A stretch of 64,000 nucleotides of DNA. Origin: Allomuricauda sp. NBRC 101325 (GTDB lineage: Bacteria > Bacteroidota > Bacteroidia > Flavobacteriales > Flavobacteriaceae). This document shows, piece by piece, positions 8,952 through 16,113 of the stretch; positions within the stretch are counted from its first letter, which is position 1; each line of letters begins with the position of its first letter. Under the pieces are notes generated by a model. The model had not been told where the DNA came from, searched no databases, and was given only the letters and a program-made list of their open reading frames with translations. A program made the translations under genes and the position numbers. The stretch is taken from the NCBI RefSeq assembly GCF_030268205.1, contig NZ_BSQF01000001.1, positions 1,284,649 through 1,348,648 of the forward strand, in the 5' to 3' direction.

Positions 8952-9077
8952 ATGCTATTAAAAATAGTTCTGTTTTTCAATGTAATATCTGTCGCAATGG
9001 CAATCTATATGTTGATTACATATATGAAAGAGAGAAAAAACAAAAACAACGAAAATCGTTCGGATGATGCTATATGA
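8952..9077 (+). CDS. Possible 41-residue single-pass membrane microprotein
   Basis: An ATG at 8952 opens 41 codons ending in TGA at 9075. Residues 1-24 are almost wholly hydrophobic (MLLKIVLFFNVISVAMAIYM and on), followed by a charged, Lys/Asn-rich tail ending DDAI: the layout of a small N-out or N-in membrane peptide. It sits between two hairpins (8897-8926 and 9155-9182), like a self-contained small transcription unit. No family is recognised, and chance cannot be excluded at this length. Confidence 0.35.
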   Translation: MLLKIVLFFNVISVAMAIYMLITYMKERKNKNNENRSDDAI

Positions 9078-9154
9078 ACACTAACCAAAGTATTATCCCT
9101 TATGCCAAACTGTACCGTGGTCTTATTTCCTTGTGACCATTGATTGGCAACAAT

Positions 9155-9182
9155 GAAAGGCTGCTTCGGCAGCCTTTCTTAT
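9155..9182 (+). terminator. Strong intrinsic terminator with UUCG tetraloop
   Basis: Ten perfect base pairs (GAAAGGCTGC / GCAGCCTTTC) enclose TTCG and are followed by TTATTT. It insulates the riboswitch-controlled TonB gene from upstream transcription and would end any transcript of the 41-codon ORF. Confidence 0.85.
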
Positions 9183-9237
9183 TTAACCTCTGGACTTAAA
9201 TTTTTCTCTTTTGTTATGAAAAATGAAAGCCGAGCAT

Positions 9238-9245
9238 TACATTTG
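9238..9245 (+). promoter_or_regulatory. Candidate -7 box of the TPP-riboswitch transcript (TACATTTG)
   Basis: TACATTTG exactly fits TAnnTTTG. Transcription starting a few bases downstream would begin right at the 5' strand of riboswitch helix P1, as expected. A TTTG at 9210-9213 is a loose -33 candidate, with spacing of 24 bp, longer than usual. Confidence 0.6.
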
Positions 9246-9247
9246 CG

Positions 9248-9404
9248 GCATCTCAAAGGGGTGCTTTGCTATAGTTTTAAGTGCTGAGTAAATAGTTTTA
9301 AGTAAATATTTTCTACTTAAAACTTAGAACTGAAAGCTTAAAACTTAGATAAGGCTGAGATTATACCCAATGAACCTGGGCGGGTAATGCTGCCAAGGGA
9401 ATGC
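9248..9404 (+). ncRNA. TPP riboswitch (THI element)
   Basis: The conserved core is present in order: GGGGTGC (9258-9264), CTGAGA (9355-9360), ACCC...TGAACCTG (9365-9378), GGGTAATGC (9382-9390) and AAGGGA (9395-9400). GCAT at 9248-9251 pairs with ATGC at 9401-9404 to close P1. The variable P3 extension (about 9271-9346) is long and built from repeated 21-nt modules (see findings). The element controls the TonB-dependent receptor gene that begins about 150 bp downstream. The region 9405-9552 is the likely expression platform; it includes the hairpin ATTCGTA...TACGAAT at about 9480-9500. Confidence 0.95.
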
Positions 9405-9552
9405 GCAAGCCGCATCTTGGAATTTCTATGTTTCTTTGGAAACAAAATCTATTTACTAACGAGAATAATGACCCCTTTTATTCGTAACATTTTTACGAAT
9501 GAAACTCTATTCAATTATTCAAGGTAAGTCCGCAGCCTTAAATTGCGGTACA

Positions 9553-11757
9553 ATGCGACCGACAAAGAAAAACAAGAACCATCGCATTAAAATCCTTTTT
9601 TCAACCTTAGCTTTTTCCGGATTTGCACTAAGTTCAAGTGCGCAGGAAACCGAAACGGATACTTTGGAGGGCAAAAAAGTAGTGCTCGATGAGGTTTTGG
9701 TACAAGCCATTCGGGTGACCAAAGAATTTCCGATCACTTTTTCCAATTTGGACAAAGAGGAACTTCGCTCCAGAAATTTAGGACAAGATGTTCCTATTTT
9801 GATGAACTTTATGCCTGCCGTGGTCACAACTTCAGATGCTGGAGCGGGCGTGGGCTACACGGGAATTCGTGTTCGTGGAAGCGATGCGACACGTGTGAAC
9901 GTTACCATCAATGGAATCCCTTATAATGATGCAGAATCTCAAGGGACTTTTTGGGTAAATATGCCCGATTTTGCCTCCTCAACCCAAAGTTTGCAATTGC
10001 AACGTGGTGTGGGAACTTCCACCAATGGAGCTGGAGCTTTTGGCGCAAGTTTAAACATGCTTACCGATGCATTTTCAGAAGAAGGCTATGCCAGAATTTC
10101 ATCATCAATCGGGAGTTTTAACACGCTTCGGAACAATGTAAAATTCAGTACGGGACTTTTAAATAATCATATTGAGTTTTCGGGAAGGTTGTCAAGAATT
10201 ACTTCAGATGGTTATGTAGATCGTGCAAGTTCCGAGCTGGATTCCTATTTCCTTCAAGGAGTGTACAAAGATGATAACACCTTGATCAAAGCTTTGCTTT
10301 TTGGTGGACATGAAATCACCTATCAAGCTTGGAACGGAATCACTGCGGAAGAGTTGGAAACCAATAGAACGTTCAACTCAGCAGGAATGTATACCGATGC
10401 TAATGGAAACATTCAGTTTTATGATAATGAGGTTGACGACTACAAACAAGATCATTTTCAATTGCATTGGAGCGAAACTTGGAGCCCAGAGTGGGACATG
10501 CATATTGCATTGCACTACACCAATGGACGAGGATTTTTTGAGCAGTACCGTGACGACGACGATTTTTCAACCTATGGATTGGAACCCATAACCGTGAATG
10601 GGGATTTGGTGGAAAACACCGACTTGATCAGAAGAAGATGGTTGGACAATGATTTTTATGGTACTGTGTTCTCAACAACATACACGAAAGAGAAGGTAAA
10701 GTTGATCATTGGAGGTGGTTACAACAAATATGAAGGAGATCATTTTGGCGAAATCATATGGGCGCAATATGCAAGCAATAGCGAAATTCGGGACAGGTAT
10801 TACGATGATACTTCGACCAAGACCGATTTTAATGTGTATACCAAGGTCAACTACCAATTGAACAACAAATGGTCGGTTTTCGGCGATATGCAATACCGAA
10901 ATGTTGGGTATCAAGCTAATGGTGATGATACTGGTTTGGTGGATGACACCTTTGATTTTATCAATCCAAAAGCGGGGGTGACTTTTGATTTAAACCAGAA
11001 CAACAACTTTTATTTCTCTTACGCTTTGGCAAATAGGGAACCCAACCGTAACGATTATGAAAGTGGAAGTCCAAAACCCGAAAAGTTGAACGATTTTGAA
11101 CTGGGTTGGCGATATGTTTCACCAAGTTTTCAATTGAACACCAATGTGTACTATATGAAGTACAAAGATCAATTGGTGCTTACTGGTGAACTGAACGATG
11201 TTGGCGCTCCTTTGCGTGCCAATGTAGGGGATAGTTACCGTTTGGGATTGGAAGTGGATGCCAACATTAAGCTTTCCAGAGCCTTTAGTGTAAGACCGAA
11301 CATTGCCTTGAGTGATAACAGGAATGTGGATTTTTACTTTCAACGCGATGGAAGTCTTCAAAATTTAGGAAATACCCATATTGCCTATTCCCCACAGATC
11401 GTTGCAGGGAATATTCTGGCATTTCAACCTAAAGAAAATTTCCAATTGGCCCTATTGACCAAATTTGTGGGAGAGCAATATATGGGCAACATAGATTCCG
11501 AAAATTCCACTTTGGATAGCTATTCCCAAACTGATTTTAATGTGCAATATGTCATCGAGACGAATTCGTTTGTGAAAAGTATTGTGCTTTCCGGTTTGGT
11601 GAACAATATTTTTGATGCCGACATCGTATCCAACGGTTATTTTTATACCTATGATGATGATTGGTCCAGCCCGGGTGCGGTGACCACCATCGAAGGAGCA
11701 GGGTATTATCCGCAAGCAGGTATCAATTTCCTTTTGGGAGCTACCATTAATTTTTAA
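9553..11757 (+). CDS. TonB-dependent outer membrane receptor, probably for thiamine
   Basis: The protein is a 734-residue TonB receptor: signal peptide ending ...ALSSSAQ, a plug domain (LGQDVPILMNFMPAVV, GYTGIRVRGSDATRVNVTINGIPYNDAE, about residues 80-190), then a 22-strand-type barrel ending GATINF with the terminal Phe. I chose ATG 9553 because the signal peptide then starts normally; an in-frame ATG at 9499 would add 18 residues. The TPP riboswitch in its leader and the upstream thiamine-type operon point to uptake of thiamine or its phosphates across the outer membrane. The ligand is inferred from regulation, not from the protein. Confidence 0.9.
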   Translation: MRPTKKNKNHRIKILFSTLAFSGFALSSSAQETETDTLEGKKVVLDEVLVQAIRVTKEFPITFSNLDKEELRSRNLGQDVPILMNFMPAVVTTSDAGAGVGYTGIRVRGSDATRVNVTINGIPYNDAESQGTFWVNMPDFASSTQSLQLQRGVGTSTNGAGAFGASLNMLTDAFSEEGYARISSSIGSFNTLRNNVKFSTGLLNNHIEFSGRLSRITSDGYVDRASSELDSYFLQGVYKDDNTLIKALLFGGHEITYQAWNGITAEELETNRTFNSAGMYTDANGNIQFYDNEVDDYKQDHFQLHWSETWSPEWDMHIALHYTNGRGFFEQYRDDDDFSTYGLEPITVNGDLVENTDLIRRRWLDNDFYGTVFSTTYTKEKVKLIIGGGYNKYEGDHFGEIIWAQYASNSEIRDRYYDDTSTKTDFNVYTKVNYQLNNKWSVFGDMQYRNVGYQANGDDTGLVDDTFDFINPKAGVTFDLNQNNNFYFSYALANREPNRNDYESGSPKPEKLNDFELGWRYVSPSFQLNTNVYYMKYKDQLVLTGELNDVGAPLRANVGDSYRLGLEVDANIKLSRAFSVRPNIALSDNRNVDFYFQRDGSLQNLGNTHIAYSPQIVAGNILAFQPKENFQLALLTKFVGEQYMGNIDSENSTLDSYSQTDFNVQYVIETNSFVKSIVLSGLVNNIFDADIVSNGYFYTYDDDWSSPGAVTTIEGAGYYPQAGINFLLGATINF

Positions 11758-11763
11758 TAGTTA

Positions 11764-11799
11764 AAATGGGATGTTGTCATTAACGGCAGCATCCCATTT
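11764..11799. terminator. Bidirectional intrinsic terminator
   Basis: AAATGGGATG pairs with CATCCCATTT (10 bp, extendable by three further pairs with one G-U). It serves the TonB receptor gene on the left and the convergent lipoprotein gene on the right. Confidence 0.85.
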
Positions 11800-11809
11800 C
11801 TTTATGCTA

Positions 11810-12247
11810 TTAGTTTGAAATGATCACTGTATTTCCACTTATCGTAGTGTTGTAAAAAAGTAGATCGTAATAGCGATTGCCATCGTCCGGTCTGTCCAAT
11901 TGTTGACCTGTAAACAGACTGTAGTTATATCCTTCGCAATCGCAAACCACATTTTGCCCATCTAGGGTCATGGTAGAGCAATTGTTCGGCGCATGATTGG
12001 GACAACTTGCTTCAAAAGCGTAAAAAGTATTCAAACTGGATTTGATCACAAAAGCCCCTCGGGTGCCCACACCACTGTTGCCCACATAAATCGGATTTCC
12101 AATGCTGTTGAGGTTGGCATAAAGTGGGAGATTCAAGTTGATTTCGAACCTAAAACTTACCTCTTGGAGGTACGGATTTCGGTTGCTGTTGTCTGAGCTA
12201 CAGGCTAAAATGAGCAGTAAAATAAAAACGCTCCAAAAGTACTTCAT
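11810..12247 (-). CDS. Rieske-like lipoprotein with degenerate cluster ligands
   Basis: This 145-residue lipoprotein has signal MKYFWSVFILLLILACSS with lipobox Cys16. Its C-terminal half follows the Rieske layout: SCPNHAPNNC (residues about 81-90) for the first ligand box and VVCDCEGYNYSLFTGQ (about 101-116) for the second. A true Rieske second box ends in CxxHG; here the His position is Glu (CDCEG). A [2Fe-2S] cluster with normal 2Cys/2His ligation is therefore unlikely. It may be a fold relict or bind something else. It is a single-gene unit convergent with the TonB receptor gene. Confidence 0.65.
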   Translation of the reverse strand: MKYFWSVFILLLILACSSDNSNRNPYLQEVSFRFEINLNLPLYANLNSIGNPIYVGNSGVGTRGAFVIKSSLNTFYAFEASCPNHAPNNCSTMTLDGQNVVCDCEGYNYSLFTGQQLDRPDDGNRYYDLLFYNTTISGNTVIISN

Positions 12248-12295
12248 TGAGTGTGTTTCTGACGGTTATCCGAGCAAAGTTGAACAAAATTTACC

Positions 12296-12303
12296 TATAT
12301 TTG
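12296..12303 (+). promoter_or_regulatory. Candidate -7 box upstream of greA (TATATTTG)
   Basis: TATATTTG is an exact TAnnTTTG match. It lies immediately upstream of the terminator-like leader at 12308-12359 and 132 bp before the greA ATG. Confidence 0.55.
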
Positions 12304-12307
12304 CGTT

Positions 12308-12359
12308 AAATCCTCGCAAAAAACCATGCTGGATCATGGCCGTCGTAGAGGATTTTTTC
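12308..12359 (+). terminator. Terminator-like hairpin in the greA leader (attenuator or tiny sRNA end)
   Basis: AAATCCTC (12308-12315) pairs with GAGGATTT (12348-12355), followed by TTTCT. An inner hairpin CCATG...CATGG lies inside. The hairpin starts only about 5 nt after the -7 box, so the predicted transcript is essentially this hairpin: either a leader attenuator for greA or a roughly 50-nt independent RNA. Confidence 0.55.
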
Positions 12360-12434
12360 TATTTGTAAGAACGAGTGCATTGGGGAAATTATTTTGATTT
12401 TCTTCGATGTTTCTATGCATTAAAAATTAAGGAT

Positions 12435-12911
12435 ATGAGTAATATATCTTACTATACACCGGAAGGATTAAAGAAATTAAGGGATGAGTTGAACCACCTT
12501 AAAGATGTGGAACGACCCAAAGCTTCTCAGGCAATTGCCGAAGCAAGGGATAAAGGAGATCTTTCTGAAAATGCGGAATATGATGCCGCAAAAGAGGCCC
12601 AAGGATTATTGGAAATGAAAATTTCCAAAATGGAAGAGACCCTGGCCAATGCCCGATTGATTGATGAATCGCAATTGGATACCTCTAAAATTCTAGTGCT
12701 TTCCACCGTAAAATTGAAAAACCAAGCCAACGGCATGGAAATGAAATATACCTTGGTGGCCGAAAGTGAGGCAGACCTTAAAACGGGGAAAATATCTGTG
12801 ACTTCGCCCATTGGAAAAGGACTTTTAGGTAAATCTGTTGGGGATGTTGCCGAGATCAAAGTTCCAAACGGCACCTTGAAATTCGATATTTTGGAGATAA
12901 CAAGGGAATAA
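12435..12911 (+). CDS. greA: Transcription elongation factor GreA
   Basis: GreA rescues backtracked RNA polymerase by stimulating transcript cleavage. The 158-residue protein shows the N-terminal coiled coil with the conserved tip ARDKGDLSENAEYDAAKE (acidic residues at the cleavage tip) and the C-terminal FKBP-like domain with SPIGKGLLGKSVGD. I chose ATG 12435, which gives the usual MSNISYYTPEGLKKL start; the open frame runs on upstream without similarity. It has its own terminator and lies before the HIT gene. Confidence 0.97.
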   Translation: MSNISYYTPEGLKKLRDELNHLKDVERPKASQAIAEARDKGDLSENAEYDAAKEAQGLLEMKISKMEETLANARLIDESQLDTSKILVLSTVKLKNQANGMEMKYTLVAESEADLKTGKISVTSPIGKGLLGKSVGDVAEIKVPNGTLKFDILEITRE

Positions 12912-12934
12912 GCGCAAACAAAATTCTTATATTT

Positions 12935-12960
12935 AATCCCGTCTCAGCACGGGATTTTTT
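12935..12960 (+). terminator. Intrinsic terminator after greA
   Basis: AATCCCG / CGGGATT stem (7 bp, 8-nt loop) followed by seven T residues. Confidence 0.85.
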
Positions 12961-12978
12961 TATTTAAACCAACGTATA

Positions 12979-13371
12979 ATGCCAAGTATTTTTACCAAGA
13001 TCATCAACGGAGATATTCCTTGCTATAAAATAGCAGAAGATGAGGACAATTTTGCTTTTTTGGATATAAACCCCAACTCCAAAGGACATACGCTTTGCAT
13101 TCCCAAAAAGGAAGTGGATAAGATTTTGGATATGGAAGAAGAAGCCTATATGAAACTCATGGCTTTTTCAAGAAAAGTGGGACGAGCTTTGGAAAAAGCG
13201 GTGCCCTGCAAACGAGTGGGCATGACGGTTATTGGTTTGGAAGTACCTCACGTGCACGTACATTTGATCCCATTGCAAACCATGGCAAATGCCACATTTC
13301 AGCACAAGGAATCCTTGACCCCGGAAGAGTTTGAAGAAGTTGCGGAGAAAATCAAGTCATTTATTGATTAA
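12979..13371 (+). CDS. HIT family nucleotide hydrolase (Hint-like)
   Basis: This 130-residue protein carries the histidine triad VPHVHVHLIPL (residues about 94-104), where the middle His acts as nucleophile on purine nucleoside phosphoramidates or dinucleotide polyphosphates. The start MPSIFTKIINGDIPCYKIAE is the standard HIT N-terminus. Its 3' end overlaps the convergent gene by 11 bp. The natural substrate cannot be predicted. Confidence 0.93.
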   Translation: MPSIFTKIINGDIPCYKIAEDEDNFAFLDINPNSKGHTLCIPKKEVDKILDMEEEAYMKLMAFSRKVGRALEKAVPCKRVGMTVIGLEVPHVHVHLIPLQTMANATFQHKESLTPEEFEEVAEKIKSFID

Positions 13372-13714
13372 GGTACTCCAAGTAGAAGTACAAGCCCCCT
13401 GCGATTAAACAAAGCGATAATACCAATATCACAAAGAACAAAGTGGTAAAGCGAACCGATGGTGTATCGGGCTGTACCAGTTTGCTATAGTAATCGAACA
13501 CTCGTTCAATATCTTCTGTCCAATTGACAGGATAAATGGTGGAATTGCAAGTTTTACATTTTATTTCGTGAGTGACCTCCCCAGTGGTTCTATGAAAGAA
13601 CGCATTGAAGGTGTGCTTTTGAAAAAAGGTAAGTGATAGCTCTTGATTAAAACATTCGGGGCAATTGTTAGTTATATCAGCTTCCTTTAGTACGAGTTGT
13701 TTTTCCTTTGACAT
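13361..13714 (-). CDS. Hypothetical zinc-ribbon membrane protein
   Basis: The 117-residue protein has CPEC near residue 18 and CKTC near residue 54, a spacing consistent with a zinc ribbon. One transmembrane helix lies near the C-terminus (residues about 90-112, TTLFFVILVLSLCLIAGGLYFYL). It begins 4 bp after the histidine kinase gene on the same strand, so it is probably co-transcribed with it... the kinase gene being upstream. No family is recognised. Confidence 0.7.
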   Translation of the reverse strand: MSKEKQLVLKEADITNNCPECFNQELSLTFFQKHTFNAFFHRTTGEVTHEIKCKTCNSTIYPVNWTEDIERVFDYYSKLVQPDTPSVRFTTLFFVILVLSLCLIAGGLYFYLEYLNQ

Positions 13715-13718
13715 GGAT

Positions 13719-14870
13719 TCAATTTTCTATTACTCTTAGGGAAATTTGCATGATAGTTCCTTCTTTACTTGACGAAAATACTTTAATTTTTCCTTTATGG
13801 TACTCCTCAATGATTCTTTTAACTAAGGAAAGCCCTAATCCCCAGCCCCTTTGTTTTGAAGTGACGCCCGGATTAAATATGTTCTGAAAGTCGCTCTTTG
13901 CGATTCCATGACCTGTGTCGGAGACCATAATATGTATGTTTTGTCCCTTTTTTTCAATTTGTAGGGCAATGTTGCCCTTGCCTTTCATGGCATCGATACC
14001 ATTTTTGACCAAATTTTCGATGCTCCAATTATATAAAGGAGGATTTAAAAGTACCTTGGCATGCTCCACATTGCTGCTGAACGAAAAATGAACCAATTTG
14101 GAACTTCGCTGTTTGAGGTAATCGAAAGCTTTTTCAGTTTCCGTTACAATATCATGCTCTTTAAGCTCGGGAATAGACCCAATTTTGGAAAAACGTTCCG
14201 TAATGGTCTGCAAGCGATCAATATCCTTTCCGATTTCTTGGGTTACTTCTGGATTGATGTCTTCAGTTTTTAACAATTCGTTCCAACCTAAAAGCGAAGT
14301 CAAAGGCGTACCGATTTGATGGGCCGTCTCCTTGGCCATTCCTGCCCAAAGTTTGTTTTGTTCCGAAGCCTTGTTCGTCCTAAAAAAGAAGAAAATGACC
14401 GTTCCGAACAAAAATATGATCAACAATAAGGCCAGTGGATAATATTTTAATTTGTTCAGTACTTCCGAGTTGCCATAATATAGCGTTTCCAGCAGTTCCT
14501 CTTCCTGAATGATCAAAATGGGCTCATTCTCATTTTTAAATTGCGCTATCTTTTTACGGATATAAACACTATCGCCAATTTTGTCTTCTGGAATGTTATG
14601 GGTTTTGTACGAGCCTTCCTCGTTTACCAAAATCATGGGAGTTGAGGTATTGTTCCCAAGGACTTTTAAGGTAAGGTTCCCGAGTTCTTGGTCAACGCTG
14701 GATTGAATCAATTCCAACTGGGCAGTGGCCCAAATTTCCATTTTTAAACGTTCCTCTTCCTTGAACTTTTTAAAAAAGCTATTGGTGTTCCAAAGAATCA
14801 AACTCACAATAACAAAAGCCGAAATCAGCATTATAATATTGGAAGCTTTCCTTTTAGGACTAAAGTTCAT
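13719..14870 (-). CDS. Orphan membrane sensor histidine kinase
   Basis: This 383-residue kinase has two transmembrane helices (residues about 14-30 and 142-163) flanking a roughly 110-residue periplasmic sensor. The H-box is KETAHQIGTPLTSLLGW (phospho-His near residue 184), the N-box NLVKNGIDAMKG, the G1 box DTGHGIAKSDF and the G2 box GWGLGLSL. No response regulator gene is adjacent, so the partner is unlinked. The downstream zinc-ribbon membrane gene is in the same transcription unit. The signal sensed is unknown. Confidence 0.92.
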   Translation of the reverse strand: MNFSPKRKASNIIMLISAFVIVSLILWNTNSFFKKFKEEERLKMEIWATAQLELIQSSVDQELGNLTLKVLGNNTSTPMILVNEEGSYKTHNIPEDKIGDSVYIRKKIAQFKNENEPILIIQEEELLETLYYGNSEVLNKLKYYPLALLLIIFLFGTVIFFFFRTNKASEQNKLWAGMAKETAHQIGTPLTSLLGWNELLKTEDINPEVTQEIGKDIDRLQTITERFSKIGSIPELKEHDIVTETEKAFDYLKQRSSKLVHFSFSSNVEHAKVLLNPPLYNWSIENLVKNGIDAMKGKGNIALQIEKKGQNIHIMVSDTGHGIAKSDFQNIFNPGVTSKQRGWGLGLSLVKRIIEEYHKGKIKVFSSSKEGTIMQISLRVIEN

Positions 14871-14961
14871 GGGAAGTGAAATTGTTATTAAAGATAACCG
14901 AAATTGGAAAACATGTTAATACTTAGTTTGAATAACGGCTAGTATTGGGTTTCATTTTGTG

Positions 14962-14969
14962 TACTTTTG
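14962..14969 (+). promoter_or_regulatory. Candidate -7 box for the DUF3127 gene (TACTTTTG)
   Basis: TACTTTTG fits TAnnTTTG exactly, 23 bp before the chosen ATG at 14993. It supports that start over a longer in-frame one at 14945. Confidence 0.6.
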
Positions 14970-14992
14970 AAATTCAACAAAAATTAACATTC

Positions 14993-15370
14993 ATGGAAGT
15001 TCAGGGAAGAATCAAGATGATCGATGAGACCAAATCCTTTGGCAACAATGGTTTTAGGAAAAGAGAATTGGTGGTGACCACCGAAGAACAATATCCACAA
15101 CATATATTGGTAGAGTTTGTTCAAGATAAATGTGATTTACTGAATAGCTATAGCGTTGGTCAAATGGTGAAAGTGAGCATTAACCTAAGAGGAAGGGAAT
15201 GGACCAATCCGCAGGGTGAAACCAAATATTTCAATTCAATCCAAGGATGGAGAATTGAAAGCCTACAGCCAGAATCCAATACGAATGGAATGCCACCGGT
15301 GCCTCCAATGGAAGCCTTTGAGCCTGCTGATGATTTTAATGATGAAGATCACGACGACCTTCCTTTTTAA
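14993..15370 (+). CDS. DUF3127 family protein, OB-fold with SSB-like acidic tail
   Basis: The 125-residue protein starts MEVQGRIKMIDETKSFG, the usual DUF3127 start. The beta-strand pattern (residues 1-85, including VEFVQDKCDLLNSYSVGQ and VKVSINLRGREW) suggests an OB fold. It ends in a disordered acidic tail with DDLPF, much like the DDDIPF tip by which single-stranded DNA-binding proteins recruit partners. DNA or partner binding is therefore plausible but unproven. It is a single gene with its own promoter and terminator. Confidence 0.82.
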   Translation: MEVQGRIKMIDETKSFGNNGFRKRELVVTTEEQYPQHILVEFVQDKCDLLNSYSVGQMVKVSINLRGREWTNPQGETKYFNSIQGWRIESLQPESNTNGMPPVPPMEAFEPADDFNDEDHDDLPF

Positions 15371-15392
15371 GGGAAATCAAATATAAAATTTA

Positions 15393-15421
15393 GAAAATCT
15401 GGACTTTTGCTCCAGATTTTC
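15393..15421 (+). terminator. Intrinsic terminator after the DUF3127 gene
   Basis: An 11-bp perfect stem GAAAATCTGGA / TCCAGATTTTC with a 7-nt loop, followed by TTGTTTTTG. Confidence 0.8.
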
Positions 15422-15462
15422 TTGTTTTTGGGCCTTTCCGTATTTTTAATAAAAATTGCACC

Positions 15463-16113
15463 ATGGAAAATATGCCGCTTCATTTTTTAAGCAGTAGGTT
15501 GGAATTTCCCCCTGTTGAGACAGCCAATGAGGATGGTCTTTTGGCCGTGGGCGGCGATTTATCCCCAGAACGTTTGATGTTGGCCTATAAAAATGGGATT
15601 TTCCCATGGTTCAATGATGATTCCCTGATTTTATGGTGGAGTCCCGACCCGAGAATGGTGCTTTTTCCTGAAAACCTCAAAATTTCAAAAAGCATGAGAA
15701 AGGTGATTCGGGACCAAGAATTTACACTTACCCAGAATACTTGTTTTGACATGGTAATGGACTATTGCGCCAATGTGGACAGAAAAGGTCAGGAAGGCAC
15801 CTGGATCACTCCCGAAATGAAATCAGCCTATGTGGCATTGCATCAAAAGGGAAGGGCAAAATCTTTTGAGGTTTGGAAGGACGATCTTTTGGTGGGTGGA
15901 CTTTATGGCGTGGATCTGGGTCATGTATTTTGTGGGGAGAGCATGTTCAGTTTGGAGCCCAACGCCTCAAAATTTGCCTTTATAAAAATGGTGCAGGAAT
16001 TTGCTGAAAAAAACTATCAACTTATCGATTGCCAAGTGCATACCGACCATTTGGAAAGTTTGGGTGCGGAATTGATTTCAAGGGAAAAATTCTTGGCTAT
16101 TTTACAGGGATAG
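15463..16113 (+). CDS. aat: Leucyl/phenylalanyl-tRNA--protein transferase
   Basis: Aat adds Leu or Phe to proteins with N-terminal Arg or Lys, marking them for ClpAPS degradation. The 216-residue protein has all family blocks: GLLAVGGDLSPERLMLAY, YKNGIFPWFN, LWWSPDPRMVLFP, EGTWITPEM, GGLYGVDLGHVFCGESMFS and the C-terminal LIDCQVHTDHLESLGA. The length is normal. The 3' end overlaps the convergent DUF2490 gene by 12 bp. Confidence 0.96.
   Translation: MENMPLHFLSSRLEFPPVETANEDGLLAVGGDLSPERLMLAYKNGIFPWFNDDSLILWWSPDPRMVLFPENLKISKSMRKVIRDQEFTLTQNTCFDMVMDYCANVDRKGQEGTWITPEMKSAYVALHQKGRAKSFEVWKDDLLVGGLYGVDLGHVFCGESMFSLEPNASKFAFIKMVQEFAEKNYQLIDCQVHTDHLESLGAELISREKFLAILQG

Noticed and set aside
9271..9350. 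Possible CRISPR-like or minisatellite repeats
   Set aside because: Only two 21-nt units on each side, and they pair with each other inside the P3 arm of a TPP riboswitch.
9428..9487. 19-codon leader ORF in the expression platform of the TPP riboswitch
   Set aside because: Too short and without distinguishing composition; no support beyond an ATG and a stop.
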